A DNA stretch of 64,000 nt from Diphasiastrum complanatum (GCA_029204225.1 CM055110.1:16910309-16974308), one strand, 5' to 3'; shown: positions 35,041-47,575, numbered from the stretch's first letter. Numbers and translations: made by a program. Notes: a model not told the origin generated them from the letters alone.

Positions 35041-35270
35041 TTTCAAAGTGTTTGAAACTCCACATGTAGGATATAAAGTGTATGCCGAAGCCAACCGTGA
35101 TGTCAGAAATAAAAAATCATGACCTAAAATTTTTGGCTTACCAGGCCACCCGCCGCTTTTCCGCCAAATTGAAAGCCTAAAACTGGTCGCTACTCATATT
35201 CGCTGAAATTGGTCACTGGAATAATATCGATTCTTCACTTAAAGAAACTTGCTTTGGGCGCAAAAAATGC

Positions 35271-36751
35271 TAAGTTTCAAAACACAAAATGGAGAATCTC
35301 ATTCATTTATGTAAAAGATGACCAAGACATGTGTGACATTCGCTTATGGAAAGAATGACCAATGCTATCCAAAATGACCTCGGCCAAAGTTTTTGAATTT
35401 CTTTTTATAAAAGTCAAAGAAATCTCAAAGCTTTATGAAAATAATTATGCATGTAATACCTCTTTTTATGGACTCAATGGTTTTTGCAGAATTCAAGCTC
35501 TTGACAAATACACTATGTACTCCATCCGAGTGGCGGTGTACGGGTAGAGTGGTTTACTGCAGCTAGACATGTGTAAATGCAACTAGAAAGGTGTAAACTC
35601 GAATCTCGAATCTAGACCAATGTGGAGAAAGAACTGAGGTGATTAAAGAGTCTACTTGGCCATGTTGTATATTATATGAGTCACATATAACGAAGACTAT
35701 ATACGCTTTCAACATGCATTCCTTTGTACTCTGATGAGTTTTCCCATCTTTTATTAATAAAAACAGGAAGTTTTTTTTTATAGCAACCACTAGTTGCTTA
35801 ACAATGTTGATAAAATAAAACACAATGTTGATAAAATAAAACACAAGAAGGTTTTTTTTTATAGCAACCACTAGTTGCTTAACAATGTTCATAAAATAAA
35901 ACACACGAATAGATTGATGGTGATTTGTGAAGCTGAAGTAGCCTTAAGCTGGCTATGGAGGCTGGAGGCTGCGATGTTGCTTGCAAGCAGAGGTCGCATC
36001 GACGGTGTACTGTTCAGAATAAGGCATCAATTCCCGGCGGTTTGATTCTCCCAACAAAAATATATGGCGTACACCTGATTGTCCACGATCGAGCTTGCAA
36101 CTTGCAAGTCTTGGTGTAATTTCTTCTCAGATTTGGTGCTGAACAGCATTTTGGATTGAAGTTTTTTTTGTGGATTGAAGTTTTTTTTGTGCAGGAGGAA
36201 TACAAAAGGACGTCGGCATCTTTGACTTTCATCTTCTACTTGCAGCTTCCTTTCAGGAGTGCCATTTTATTTATCATTCTTGAACTAGCATCTCGGTTTC
36301 AGTAATCCCGAGAATTCCTATTAGTAATTTTTATTTTCCGCTCATTGATGTCGAAGATTATTTCTTCCTATATTCCCTTATCGTAACGGACCCGACAGCG
36401 TAATATTCACGGCAAGCGCTTCACTCTCATCTCTTGTTTATCCTTGGTTTTGGCCGTTCTTACTACAATGATCAATCGGAAGAGTCTGGTTCTATCTTTC
36501 TTTATATTGCAAATACGCAACATAATGCCCGTTAAAGAGTGCAAGTCATTGAGCTTCTTTTTATTCATATTTTAGCATGTAACGTAAGTTGCACATACGT
36601 ATGAGCAAATGTTCTGATCATATGATAGTTCGCTAACTCGAGCCATTCGAAAATTATCCATGTTTTTGAGAACAAGTTTGGCGATATAGAATTGTATTTG
36701 TAGCTGCCTGAATAAGAATAAGATCAACTAATAGATCGTTCTTAATCGAAA
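35271..36751. other. spacer with small tandem repeats upstream of the DUF3511 gene
   Basis: Family B LTR similarity fades around 35270-35550. An 81-base tandem duplication containing TAGCAACCACTAGTTGC occupies about 35770-35910. A 20-base direct repeat (GGATTGAAGTTTTTTTTGT) lies at about 36154-36192. The last about 350 bases should contain the DUF3511 promoter, but no box was clear enough to assign. Confidence 0.5.
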
Positions 36752-37045
36752 ATGGCTCTAAAGGGGGGAACGCAGTTTTACAGCGGCGATTTTCATCCAG
36801 CATCGTCACACCTTTCATCGATCACTAAAGGCAACGTCCCTGAGTCCCAGTATGAATATTCGATCTCAGCCAAAGGCAAGACATCAAGCTTTTGGAACTT
36901 TCGCTCTGACCCCGAAACGAAACGCAAGATTCGTGTCGCTTCGTATAAGTCCTATTCCATGGAAAGAAAAGTGAAGTCCACAGCAAAAAGCGGTCTTAGA
37001 TGGCTTAAGAACAAGTATTACGACTTGCAATATCGCTGGTTCTGA
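36752..37045 (+). CDS. DUF3511-domain protein
   Basis: Single-exon gene of 97 aa. The N-terminal half (residues 1-44) is Ser/His/Gly-rich and variable. Residues about 45-93 make up the DUF3511 domain: KGKTSSFWNF, DPETKRKIRVASYKSYSMER and AKSGLRWLKNKYYDL. The family is confined to land plants, is small (about 80-140 aa) and basic, and has no established biochemical role. The domain ends the protein, as it usually does in this family. The start is the first ATG before the open frame. Coding sequence is intact and more GC-rich than the flanks, unlike the retroelement debris on both sides. Confidence 0.9.
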   Translation: MALKGGTQFYSGDFHPASSHLSSITKGNVPESQYEYSISAKGKTSSFWNFRSDPETKRKIRVASYKSYSMERKVKSTAKSGLRWLKNKYYDLQYRWF

Positions 37046-38608
37046 CTAATAGTCGCATGTATTCTTATTCCTATCAATCCATGTTCGTTCCGCGCAATAT
37101 TTGGCGATCCATTCAAATTCCTCGCGCCTTGTTTACATGTCATCATTATTGGAATGTTTCTCTCAGTCGAACTGTAAAGCTGGATCGGTTTGTCTTTGTT
37201 GACTTGCAAAGGGTAACCGATTCTAAGCACAGTTAGAAGGGGCTTACGTGCTTGCAATAACTCGATCGCCTATTGTATATAAGTTCTATATCTCAATATT
37301 AACTAGAGCTAGTCAACAACATGCGTATACCAAGCTTTGCAACTAGATCAACTCATCGTCCGATCCCTGGGAAATGAGCATGTGATTTGCCTGTAAATTT
37401 CCTAGTTCTGGGGAAACCTAAGCATAAGGGGTCCGATGCATTTTAAACAGAAGTTCGCATTCGAGTAGCACATGAATTTCAATGTAAATTCAGAAAGCTT
37501 CGTTGACACTTACTTTGCACAAGCGAACATTGTAAGGAAAAAGAGGGAGAGAGACAGCTTTTATGTATATTTAGGAAGAGAGTGAGTATGTTAATTAGAG
37601 CTGTCAGTGTTGAATTGCTTAGACAATCATGAGCTAAGACTAATATTTGCTTCATAATGTTCAGATCCCTGGATAATGATTGCTATTGAGTCCTTTGAAG
37701 AATGATTTCGCTTAGATGACTTGCTGTTATTTCCCATATTCATGCACTTTTTTTCCTCTCGTAAAAGGCTCCGAGGTGCTTTTCATTGTTTCTTCATAGA
37801 GGTCTATACAGATGTACTTCGTGACAGTTTTCAGAGATGAACATCAAACGAAACATAATCTTAAACAGCATAGAGTATTCTTTATTAGCTTCGATTTTTC
37901 TCCGGCTTCGGCTCTGCTCTGCATAACTTTAAGGCTGCCACAGTTCGTTCTGTTTCTATTACATAGACTTGCCCATCCTCTTTTCAATGCTCCTCACAAA
38001 CACCATCACATTTCTCTCCATGTAATGGACATAAGCGAGAGCAAAAAGCTCAAAGCATAAATGAGGACTATTCATGCAAACAAACATAAAGATTACAGTA
38101 TTCACGAAAGCTGTATGGAAACATCAACGTGTTGATCCGTGTTACATCATCATATCCTAATCACGTAATATGTGACAGCAAAAAGAAGTGGGTCCTACTT
38201 GCTCCTACATAACCACAACTAGTGACTCACCGGGATTACATGTCCTATCTTAGCTGACTAGTTTGAATTTAGTGACTCACCAGGATTATCTTAGCTGACT
38301 AGTTTGAATTGCAATGGTATCTGCAATTCCCCCTTTGGATTCAAATACTAAGTAAACTCCATTTCCATCAATTTCCTAAGAAAATTAAATGTATCTTTAC
38401 TCGATGCTTTTGCCATGAGATTTCTTTTCATTTCCTTCAATAATGTAAAATATAGAATTCCATACAATAATGTCCTTGACAAAATGCTATTGCAACCGTA
38501 TGTACTTTAACATTTATAGCAACCATTGTCATCAGACGCAAAAATCGAACTCCATTTGCATCAATTCTATGATAAAATGTACTTTCAATCTATGCATTTC
38601 TTACACTT
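37046..38608. other. 3' flank of the DUF3511 gene; no further gene recognised
   Basis: No coding sequence was supported; the 82-codon frame at 37812 lacks any family resemblance. A roughly 45-base tandem duplication containing AGTGACTCACC and TTAGCTGACTAGTTTGAATT lies at 38221-38311. Confidence 0.4.
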
Positions 38609-40090
38609 ATGAAAACCGCGATTGACAATAGAATTCCAAGCTCTTCTACAAATATTGCAAGAGAACCAATCAAGACATCAAGGACTGTCGAGTTCTCATG
38701 CATAACGAAGCAAAGAAGAAGATGCAGCAACATGATGGAGGATCTTAGAACCTCTCATGAAGACCCGACACTGCTCATGGTACAAGATCAACAAAGTAGA
38801 GATGCCCTGCTATGGTATCTCGATTCCGGTGCTTCTCAGCACATGACTCCATGTAAATTCCTATTCGAGGAACTCACACTAGCATATTCGAAGTACATTT
38901 ACTTTGATAACTCAAGTACACATCATATTGAAGGCCAAGGTTCTATACGCCTTCATCTTCCAAATGGTAACTCGACATTGCTTAATGATGTACTTTATGT
39001 ACCCAAATTGACAAAGAATCTATTGTCTATCAACAAGATCACAGATCATGGCTGTAGAGCTTTGTTCAATTCAAAGCAATGTACCATTTTGGATAAAGAT
39101 AGTAATGAAATCCTCTCTACAACCAGAGAAGGTAATTTATATATCTTGAGTCATGAGTATGCATTTCCACCAATGTGAGCACTTCAAGTACTCAGTTATG
39201 AATCTAGGACATTTAAACATGAGATCGATCTTGTATATGCATCACAATAGCATGGTTAAGGAATAAAAACATTAACACTACCTCCACTGACATTGATTCA
39301 CCAGTATTATGTTCATCAAGAACAAGTCTGAGGCATTCAAGAGACACATTTTGGTCAAAATCTCAAGATCCTTCGCACATATAGTGGGGGGGGCATATCT
39401 GTCAGACGAAATGTCCGACTACCATCATCATGCGACATTCATCATCAGTTCACCACCAACTACACACCACAGCATAATGGAGTAGCCGAGAGGAAGAACT
39501 GAACATTACTCAATCTGCATGATCAATGATGTCTCAATTTAGATGGTTCGACAGCCAAATAGAAAGCTCAACTAGTCGTCAAAGGATATGAACAAACTTC
39601 GGATTGACTACACTAAGACATTTAGTCCAGAAGTAAGAATTCAATCGATTCGATCATTACTGGCTATTGTAGCTACCGAAGATCTAGAAGTTTACTAGAT
39701 GGATGTTCAGACAACATTTTTGAAAGATTATATACAAGAAGACATCTATATCTATCAACCCGAAAGTTACGTCCTTCAAGGTCAGGAACACAAAGTATGT
39801 AAGTTGCAGAAAGCTCTCTATGGGCTGAAGCAAGCTCTAAGGGCCTAGTTTGATAGAATCAATCGATTCTTGTTGCAACACGACTTTACTTCAAATTTTG
39901 CCAACTCTAATGTTTATCTCAAACAAAGAGGCCCAAGCTATGTTAAAATAGCTCTATAAGTTGATGACTCTCTGATCATTAGCAATTCCAACTAGTTACT
40001 ACAAGAGACAAAGTCTCTATTGTCGAAGTAATATGAAATGACCGATTCAAGCCTAGTGCATTGTGACCAGCATAGTAGGATTTACATCAC
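38609..40090 (+). pseudogene. copia pol remnant (protease to RT)
   Basis: An open stretch of 189 codons (38609-39178) has protease WYLDSGASQHMTPCKFLFEE, VLYVPKLTKNLLSINKITDH and ILSTTREGNLYIL. Broken frames follow: TTNYTPQHNGVAERKN of integrase (about 39455-39500), then, after a deletion, RT pieces VKGYEQT, IRSLLAIVATEDLEVY, DVQTTFLKDYIQEDIYIYQP, KALYGLKQALRA and VDDSLIISNSN at about 39965. TAG codons stand at Trp or Gln positions (for example after QALRA). RNase H is missing. Confidence 0.85.
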
Positions 40091-40443
40091 ATAGTGCATT
40101 AGTACTATGCACCATTCTTGCACACAAGATTGTGATCTGATCGTTGTAACCACAACAAGCTAATATACGAATTCTCTATTTTTTTTATGTGTGTTTAAAC
40201 TGATGAATGCTTTCTGATAACTTCTTTCTCTACTACTGATACTCATTTTTATGAGTCATACAAAATATCTTAGTCAAAGAAAGCATGGTTGTCATAGATG
40301 TCTAACTGTATCGATGCCTTCATCATTGTCTCAAACACCTACAAAGATATTTCTCTTGTCGATCTAAGAAATTACTTGAATCAACAGTTTGTGTAGATTC
40401 TATAATAATTTGACGTTGAGTTTTCTCTTGTTTCGAGCAAGAG
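40091..40443 (+). repeat. probable copia LTR remnant
   Basis: The stretch ends in GAGCAAGAG directly before a copia PBS at 40444-40455, so by position it should be LTR. Its left end and a partner LTR were not found. Confidence 0.4.
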
Positions 40444-40455
40444 TGGTATCAGAGC
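40444..40455 (+). promoter_or_regulatory. tRNA-iMet primer-binding site
   Basis: TGGTATCAGAGC, as in the other copia elements of the window. It lies downstream of a pol remnant, so it marks a separate element that began here and lost its interior. Confidence 0.7.
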
Positions 40456-41711
40456 TGATAAATAATTAGTTCCTAAAGCTTGTACCACCCCATTGGCATC
40501 TTCCTACTAGTGATTAGCATGCAATGTTTCTCTCTCGACAACGATGATCCATGTGGAGGTTACTTAATGGCTAATGCTTATTTGATATTATTACAAAATT
40601 AGTAACATAATTCCTAGTGGCAGTTTCTCCTCTAAGTTTGCAATGTTTTTACCCAGACTCTACCTGCGTGGTAGCATGCCATTGGTTTGTGGGTCTCTAT
40701 TCCGCATGTCCAAAGCTCATTCACTATTTTTTTTGAAGTAGTTATTGTGCCTCTTCTCTATACCACAACTTCTCTTTGGCTATATGAAGCCAAGCCTCTG
40801 CATTTCTACTATTTTGTGGAGGTTTTGCTTTGCTCTTAGGATAAAGAAGTTGAGGATGATAGACTCTTGGTGGTTATGCCATGTATTTTTTTTGTCTTGT
40901 AAAATGAATCAATTAAGTGCAGTATATTGGGCTATGTTCTATTTGTTGTGGATGGTGTAATCTATTTGCTTGCCAAATGACTTTCTTGCACTGTAAATGG
41001 GAATGGAATGCCTACGATTCTATTCTTTGCCATGTTCTTTATGCAGTATAAGTTTCCAAATAAAAAGAACACTGATTAAAATTCATTTATCTCTTGTCTG
41101 ATACAATATGTTGATCTTTCTACTATATGGAGCTCTCTTTGTGTCAAATTTTGAGAAAAGTCTCTAAAGATGCCTCTATTCCAAGTAATGCAATCCAATA
41201 TAATAGATTTAGTACTATTAGGGAGAGATACATTGGTGAGGATGCACTTTTTACATCCTTACTATAACTAACCACTTATTTTTCTTGAGGATAAGGAGGC
41301 AGTTGGTTGGTGATGACCGATAGGTCGTGTTTAATAGGTGATTGAAAGTTGATGTGAAACAACTCTACTGTGATTGTAAAGAACGGGGTCTCAGTTCTGC
41401 TAGTATCTTTGAAGTAACTTGATCAGTTGTTGTGCCTTGATGTATACAAATGTTTCCAAACTTTTGAAATAATCGTGTTATATAATCACTTCCGTGTTCT
41501 CTATTTATATTAAACCTTGTGAACAAAACTCTGGTGGTTTTGGCTACCTATCGAAAATGTTGCATGACAACCAGATTGTTCTACCGTTTCGAGCTGCACT
41601 TTTTTGCTAAATTCTAAATTTCACCAATAAAATATTTCTCCTTGGTGTTCTATTCTCAGAGAATGACACTCAATTGACTATGATTTATTGCATTTCTACA
41701 TATGTTTATTT
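40456..41711. other. no gene recognised
   Basis: T-rich sequence between a copia PBS and a gypsy-type PBS. By position the right part (about 41450-41711) may be gypsy LTR, but no second copy is in the window. Confidence 0.3.
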
Positions 41712-41729
41712 TGGTGTCGTTGCCCGGGA
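41712..41729 (+). promoter_or_regulatory. gypsy-type primer-binding site (tRNA-Asp-like)
   Basis: TGGTGTCGTTGCCCGGGA differs by few bases from the TGGCGCCGTTGCCGGGGA primer site used by Athila/RIRE2-type gypsy elements (complementary to tRNA-Asp). It differs clearly from the tRNA-iMet sites elsewhere in the window. No gag or pol of such an element follows. Confidence 0.6.
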
Positions 41730-43089
41730 GACAACCAATAAGAAGGAATGTTGTCCCTGCATATAAATAAAATACATATGTCTACAAGCCAAAAATCTTT
41801 TCTCTCTCGTGGAATGAACATAAAATCAAGACACGTGCAAGAGGGGCTTGTGTTTATTGTGACTCTATACGTATATCCCTCAATCCTTGAGTGAGTTGTC
41901 TTTATCTTAGAAACTTATGCTCTTTTTTTCTCACTACTTCTATTGACACCACTTTCGCTATCATGTTGGCAGCTGACTCTATTATATTTAAAGCCTCCCT
42001 TGATACATGTGACATGTAGCGCCCACATATCGAGTGTCTTCTTGGGTTTGAGGCAACATTGTTGGAATATCTGTTTTAGTTTCCAAATGAAATCCAGCCA
42101 TATGGAGATTCTCGGCCTCCTCTTTTGTTAGGTGGGTGTCAGTGGCTATGGGCCAAGTACCTGGAGCCATTCCAGGTATTGCTTGAATGCTCCAATAGGG
42201 ATTCCATGTGTGTTGAATGTTATTGCTGCAAAAGTACATGAATTGTTCTTTTTTCCATGTGTTGTACACTGTAGCATACCAAAGAGACAAGCACGAGTTT
42301 GCCCTTTTTTTGTGTAGCCAACTTCTGGTCACATCTTCCTTTTCCTTCTAGCCATCTCATACACCCGACTTTGCTTCTAGGTGGTAGTCTTCTAATGGCC
42401 CAAAGTGCATCATTCACATTTCTCTCAACAATCTAATGGCCCAAAGTGCATCATTCACATTTCTCTCAACAACTCTCTTTCCATTTTGTGTTGCTGTCCC
42501 CACCTCATTTTGTTGTGCAACACCTATAGTTTATGGCTCTTCCTCTATAGTCACTCTAATACACTCACCACAAACACTCTACTTTCGAGTATGTGTGGTG
42601 TACTCTGGTCTACGGCTATCACAATCATTCACACCCTCCACATTTATTGATCTTCTTTTTCTTCTGAAAGTTGTGCTATCACAATGCATTTCTGGGTTCT
42701 CTTCCATGTTTGTCACTATCACAATATGTTGCACTACATGATTAACAAACTTAGGCTGAGGTGTTGCATTCACTTTGGAAAACACTTGATCAAACTTGGT
42801 CCATGTCCTGTGTGTCTTCCCACGTTGAATGAAATTTGTTTGGTTGTTTGCAAAATGACATTTGCAAGATCTATCACGACAGACATCATAAAGATGAAGA
42901 AATATTGTGTTTTTATTTTAAAGCCTTAGTATTTTACCTTTCATTTTTTACTCAGTTGGCCGACATTTTGGTCAGGCCGACACTTCCAAACAATCAATGG
43001 TGAGGACGAACTATCGGGCATGAATGAACTATCAGATCTCAACTACTTGGGCGTGAAGTTTTTCAAACTATCACGTTCCACCACTGCCA
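41730..43089. other. decayed repeat sequence; possible - strand ORF relics
   Basis: On the - strand, 42785-42579 and 42332-41988 give open pieces with Thr, His and charged residues that I could not assign to a family; they may be one decayed transposon protein. A 41-base unit containing CCAAAGTGCATCATTCACA is duplicated in tandem at about 42394-42475. Confidence 0.35.
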
Positions 43090-43619
43090 TGTTACGTTAA
43101 TACAAACGTGCTTAAACAGATATTTAGCTTAAGCTTAGCTAATCAATCTTGTAATCTAATCCGGCATGATATATGTCTTGGATCAGAGACAAATAGAGAT
43201 ATATACACAGAAAGAGAATCCTGAACAGAACACTCAGTAAGACGCGTATCAAGGAAGAAAGATAGATCTAGCAATAGCTAGTTCCTTTCGTGAGAAGAGA
43301 ACACCTCTCTCATGATGACGCGCTGATCTGGGAAACAGACAATACGCAAGAAAGTTTTCCTATGTAAACTCATTTTTGATATTATAGACGCGTACATCTC
43401 TTTTGCTCAGTGTATAATCTGTGAATGTTGTGATGCTTGTTCAATTTTACCAGTAGATATATTTTTGCTGTCATTAAGACATTATCTACTGTTCATAAAT
43501 ACATTAGTCAGACTAGCAGTAACTGTCTGCTTGTTCGGAGGATGACTGATCGCGGCCTGATATCGGCTCCATCTAAGTGACAACATGAATCAACCAGAGA
43601 GCCCGCTACATTACCAACA
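43090..43619 (+). repeat. 5' LTR of a copia element (third family)
   Basis: Starts TGTTACG and ends TTACCAACA one base before a PBS. The right end is firm because of the PBS; the left end is inferred from the TGTT start. No 3' partner is in the window. Confidence 0.6.
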
Positions 43620-43620
43620 A

Positions 43621-43632
43621 TGGTATCAGAGC
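43621..43632 (+). promoter_or_regulatory. tRNA-iMet primer-binding site followed by two imperfect repeats
   Basis: TGGTATCAGAGC starts at 43621. Within the next 110 bases the motif recurs as TGGTATCTAAGC (about 43687) and TGGTATCAGAGC (about 43726), each preceded by a TCCCAAGAGTGTTTTT repeat. Only the first abuts the LTR. Confidence 0.85.
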
Positions 43633-43771
43633 AACCCAATTGCTCGGCCTTGTCGGAGTCACTCCCAAGAGTGTTTTTCCATTAGTGGTATCTAAGCAGC
43701 GCTCCCAAGAGTGTTTTTTCATCAGTGGTATCAGAGCCATAAGGCTTAATTAGAGCCACATCACTAAGACA

Positions 43772-45693
43772 ATGGCTTCCATTCACAGCATCCAATCAAA
43801 GATTTGCACAGTACTTGAAGTAGATGGATCAAACTTTCTTGCTTGGAAAGTGAAGACATCGCTAATCCTAAAAGGAGAAGCATTATGGTCGTAGGTGGAT
43901 GACACAGAAAATATGCCAACCAGCACAGGCAAAGATCTTTAGGAGTGGAAAGAGAAGAACGATAAAGCAGTAGCTGTCATCTCCTCTTCCATCGAAGACA
44001 ATATTACCCTTGACCTTGCATCAATATCTAATGCTAGAGAGATGTGAGATATACTCAATGTCAGCAGATTTCAGACCAAGTTATGAAATCAAATAATGTA
44101 TCTAGAAGATCAACTTACCTATCTAACATGGGATGTCAAAGATCTCACCAGCTTGATTAGGAAGATGAAGAACCTCTTCTTATCGCTACACAATGTTGGA
44201 ACAGAACATGTAGTCTCACAAGAGAAGAAGCTCAATTACCTGCTACGCTCCTTATTGAGATCGTTTCAGACAACCCGGACATTGCTGGCTAAAGATCCTA
44301 CTATAACCTTCGATAAGGCAGTCATTGACATCAAAGAATAAGTTGAAGCTAGAGAGCACTATGATGACATGAACAAGTTTGATCAAGCTCTCTACAACAA
44401 CAGAGACCAGTTGAAGAAGAAGACTCAACCTAAGAGGGAAGTCGACAAAGAGATCAGATCAAAACCAGCAGAAATAGAGAACCCAAGAAAGCAGATCAAA
44501 AGGAAGGAACAAACAACAAGGCAACAACAAGAAGACATGCGAGAGATGCAGACGTGATGGCCACACAGTGGACAAATGCTAGCTAAATCCAAAGATTGAG
44601 TGTATGTACTGTCATAAGAAACAACATGCAGCCATGAACAAGAAGACGCAGAGCAAGAAGGAGAGCACTAACATCACAACATACGTGGAGGAGCCTAAAT
44701 CCTCAAAGATGGCTAAAGATTGAGCTAGCAGAAGTCCCACTGCTTACCTATGCACTGATATATGTGCAACATCCACATCTGATGTTCAAGACATAGTTCT
44801 TGACTCAGGAGCCACGTCACACTTTGTGACGACAAGGCAGATGATCACCAACTTTCGACAAACTGACTCCTCCAGATATATCGTTCTGGGAGATGGATCG
44901 TGACATGAAGTAAGCGACACTAGAGCACTTTGGCTGAGCACCAATGGTAGAGACAAAAGACTGGATGACGTCCTGTATGTGCCAACACTGCAGAAAGATC
45001 TGCTATTAGTAGCCAGAATAACAGATGCAGGCATGCTTGTGACATTCACAGATCATACATGCAATGTGATTGATGCCAGCTCTAGTACACTTATCACACA
45101 AGGCAGATGAAGAGGAAACTTGTATCATTTGAAGGCATGCCTACCGACAGAGTAGGCTCACCAAGCCTGTGAGTCTACAGGTGTTCTATGGCACAAGAGA
45201 CTGTGCCATATGAACCCACTGACACTATACAAAGCAAGCCAGTATAACGCATTCACAGGAGTGAACATCAAGGACGCAAATCTGACACCTTGTGATGCAT
45301 GCAACAAAGAGAAAATATCATGTACTCCTTTGGCGAAGGATTCCTTCAGAGCGACGAAACTCCTGGAGCTAATACATTCATATCTGCAGACCCTTTGATG
45401 TACTATCTATTGGAGGATCAAGATACTACATCACCTTTATCGATGATCATAGTAAGTTTGCCATTGTCTTTCATCCACAACAAATTTGAAGCTCTTGATA
45501 AGTTTACAAAATATATAAACTGGACTGAGAAGTGGACTGAAAAGAAAGTGAAACAGATCAGGACTGATAGAGGAGGAGAATATATCTCTAACCGTTCTAC
45601 CGATTTTTGTAAAAGTTGTGGTATTCTTCATAGGAAGACAACAGCCCATACACCACAACATAATGGTGTAACAGAGAGGAAGAACATGACTCT
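43772..45693 (+). pseudogene. copia gag-protease-integrase remnant (third family)
   Basis: Gag opens MASIHSIQSKICTVLEVDGSN and LAWKVKTSLILKGEALWS. Gag helices continue to 44340 in pieces, followed by a Lys/Glu-rich linker. A zinc knuckle in broken frame (CERCRRDGHTVDKC) lies near 44540, and protease VLDSGATSHFVTTRQMI near 44800. Pre-integrase LWHKRLCHMNPLTLY follows near 45185, and integrase KQIRTDRGGEYISNRSTDF with QHNGVTERKNMTLF ends at 45693. Stops include TAG or TGA at Trp and Gln positions. Similarity ends in mid-integrase, where a gypsy LTR begins. Confidence 0.85.
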
Positions 45694-45699
45694 TTTTAC

Positions 45700-46781
45700 A
45701 AGTAGAGGTGAGGAACTCTTCCAAATCCAAAGTAGAGCCTCCAAATGTCCTCCAAACAACCTACAATCTCCAAGATGCTCCCCGAATCCAAGCTAGCATG
45801 CCTCCACCTGCAAGTAAGTATTTGCAAGCCTCCAAGGATCTCTCCTCCACTTGTGTCCCTACTCTTAAACACAAAGATAGATAACAAGCTGGCCTCAAGT
45901 ATTCACCACCCAACCATAACTAGATCCAAGCTCCAAGCAAGACTTATCTAGCACCCCCTTGCTAACCATAAACAAATCACAAGCATACCACAATAGACTA
46001 TAGCATACTCAAGATCCAAAACCTTCTTATGTCCCATACCATAAGCAATATCCAAACCCTAAGCATACTACACACAAGAAAGTACTCTACACACTAGTAT
46101 CAACACTAGAGCATAAGCAAAGCAAGCAAGAGAGATCTCTCCTCCCCCCAATGGGCACCCTACTACCCTCATATAGATGGTCCATGGATCCCTCCAGTGC
46201 ACTATGGAGTTCCATGCCCATCCAATAAGAGAGAGAGAAGCCTAGAGGAGTTAAAGAACTTCCATAGGCTTATGGAAATTCAAGAGACTCCTTCCATAAC
46301 CTATGACTCTTTGAATGATTTTCTTGTGGGAGTTGGGAACTCATTGGACCCATTGGAAGTGCGCCCTCCTACTAGGTCCCAATGCCCAAGTTGTGCATAT
46401 ATACTTTGGTCCTAGACCATTAACGTGATATGGTTCAAGGTTGAGGCCCAAGGTTTAGAAAAATAGTCATCCAACGACTTTGTAACACCTCTCTAGGTTC
46501 CATACCTCCATCAAAGGCATAGACACCTACCTGTCCTTAACCAAGGACACTAGTACCTTAATCTAAGGTACCTACCCTTAATCCTAAGGGTACTCCTTAT
46601 CCAAGGGTCACGTGACTCCATACCTCCGACCAAGGTATAGTCACTTGCCTTCCCTTATCCAAAGGCACATACCCTTAATCCTAAGGGTAACTCTTATCCA
46701 AGGGTAACTTGCCATTTAGCCCCCAACACTAAATGGACCAATAGGGGTTTGAAGTACTGCTAGTTACATAGGTATGTAACA
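45700..46781 (-). repeat. gypsy (chromovirus) LTR, element 1
   Basis: On the - strand the LTR begins TGTTACATACC at 46781, right after a purine tract (AAGGGGAAGGAA). It reaches to about 45700, where copia integrase starts. A TATATA stretch at about 46394-46401 is a candidate promoter element. The part near 46500-46740 holds several short inverted words such as TACCCTTA...TAAGGGTA (46573-46592 and 46670-46689). The left boundary is approximate. Confidence 0.6.
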
Positions 46782-46815
46782 TTCCTTCCCCTTAAACTTA
46801 AATTTTTCCTTGTAG

Positions 46816-47105
46816 GGAAAAATTTGGAAAATTCTTCTGGAGATCAGCCTCCTTTTCCTAGGTATCCTCCTCTTGTGATTTGCCCCTCCACCTGACTAAA
46901 AATTTTCGAAGCACTCTACTCCATAGAGTCCTCTATCGGCTATTAACAATCACCTTGGGTTCAGGTGGTTCACTCATGGACTCATCACAAGGACCAGGGT
47001 CCCCCCGACCCCCAACAAGGGTTTCAACTTACTAATGTGGAAAATAGAATGAATTCCAACGTTAGCTGGAAGGTCTAGTTTGTATGTGTAAATACCACTA
47101 GGGAA
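46816..47105 (-). pseudogene. gypsy integrase C-terminus and chromodomain, element 1
   Basis: The - strand gives YKLDLPANVGIHSIFHISKL and KPLLG, the usual tail of gypsy integrase. A shifted frame then gives PKVIVNSR, a stop, RVLRKFLVRWRGKSQEEDT, a TAG where Trp is expected, and EKEADLQKNFPNF, a chromodomain. The rest of pol is not here: sequence beyond 47105 belongs to the LTR of a second element. Confidence 0.82.
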
Positions 47106-47575
47106 AACCCCTAAGATGAGGATAGGAAAACACAAGAGAGACTGTGGAACAAAACCACCCAACCAATCCTAGATCCCTCCTAGAGAATCCTCCTGGATCT
47201 AGCCCGCAAGCCATGCCAATGTGATAGCAAGAGGAAAAGAGCTCATTAGGTAACCTAGACCAAGTCGTCGACAGAATAATCACTACCTCAATATATAGAG
47301 AGTAGGATCCTGTGCATGAGCACATGCAATTCCCATGCAAGTCAACTATAAATAGGTCACAGCTCTTCATGCATACCTCTTGCCTATATCAGTCACACAT
47401 ACGTGCACTACTCCATATATCTCAATTAGAGTGTCTGGGTCCTCTCAAGGTCATTAGTCACCAATAGGCCTCGATGTGGAATAAAATCTAGGCGTGACCA
47501 ATAATCTTGAATACTGGAGGGTCGGTCTACCATATTAGGACTATTCCATGTCCTTAGTTGAATATGGCCATAACA
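47106..47575 (-). repeat. gypsy (chromovirus) LTR, element 2
   Basis: On the - strand it begins TGTTATGGCC at 47575 immediately after the purine tract AAGGGAGGAAGAA. The end near 47106 is inferred from where element 1 coding similarity starts. A CTATATATTGAG stretch and a TATTTATAG at about 47347-47355 could be promoter elements. Confidence 0.55.

Larger units (their letters stand above)
27075..35270 (-). mobile_element. family B Ty1/copia element, interrupted and decayed
   Basis: From right to left the - strand carries a 5' leader (35041-35270, homologous to 62400-62525), gag, protease, integrase, RT end and RNase H. The pol frame ends at 27108, followed by a purine-rich stretch (ATGGAGGTATG) and an LTR-like TGTTCC at about 27077. 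The element is split by a second LTR element at 29175-33977. The N-terminal two thirds of RT is deleted near 28135. The left LTR is cut off by the + strand RT fragment ending at about 27030. Confidence 0.8.

Noticed and set aside
37812-38060. An 82-codon hypothetical protein after the DUF3511 gene
   Set aside because: Composition is unremarkable, no domain or conserved motif is visible, and the start has no support.
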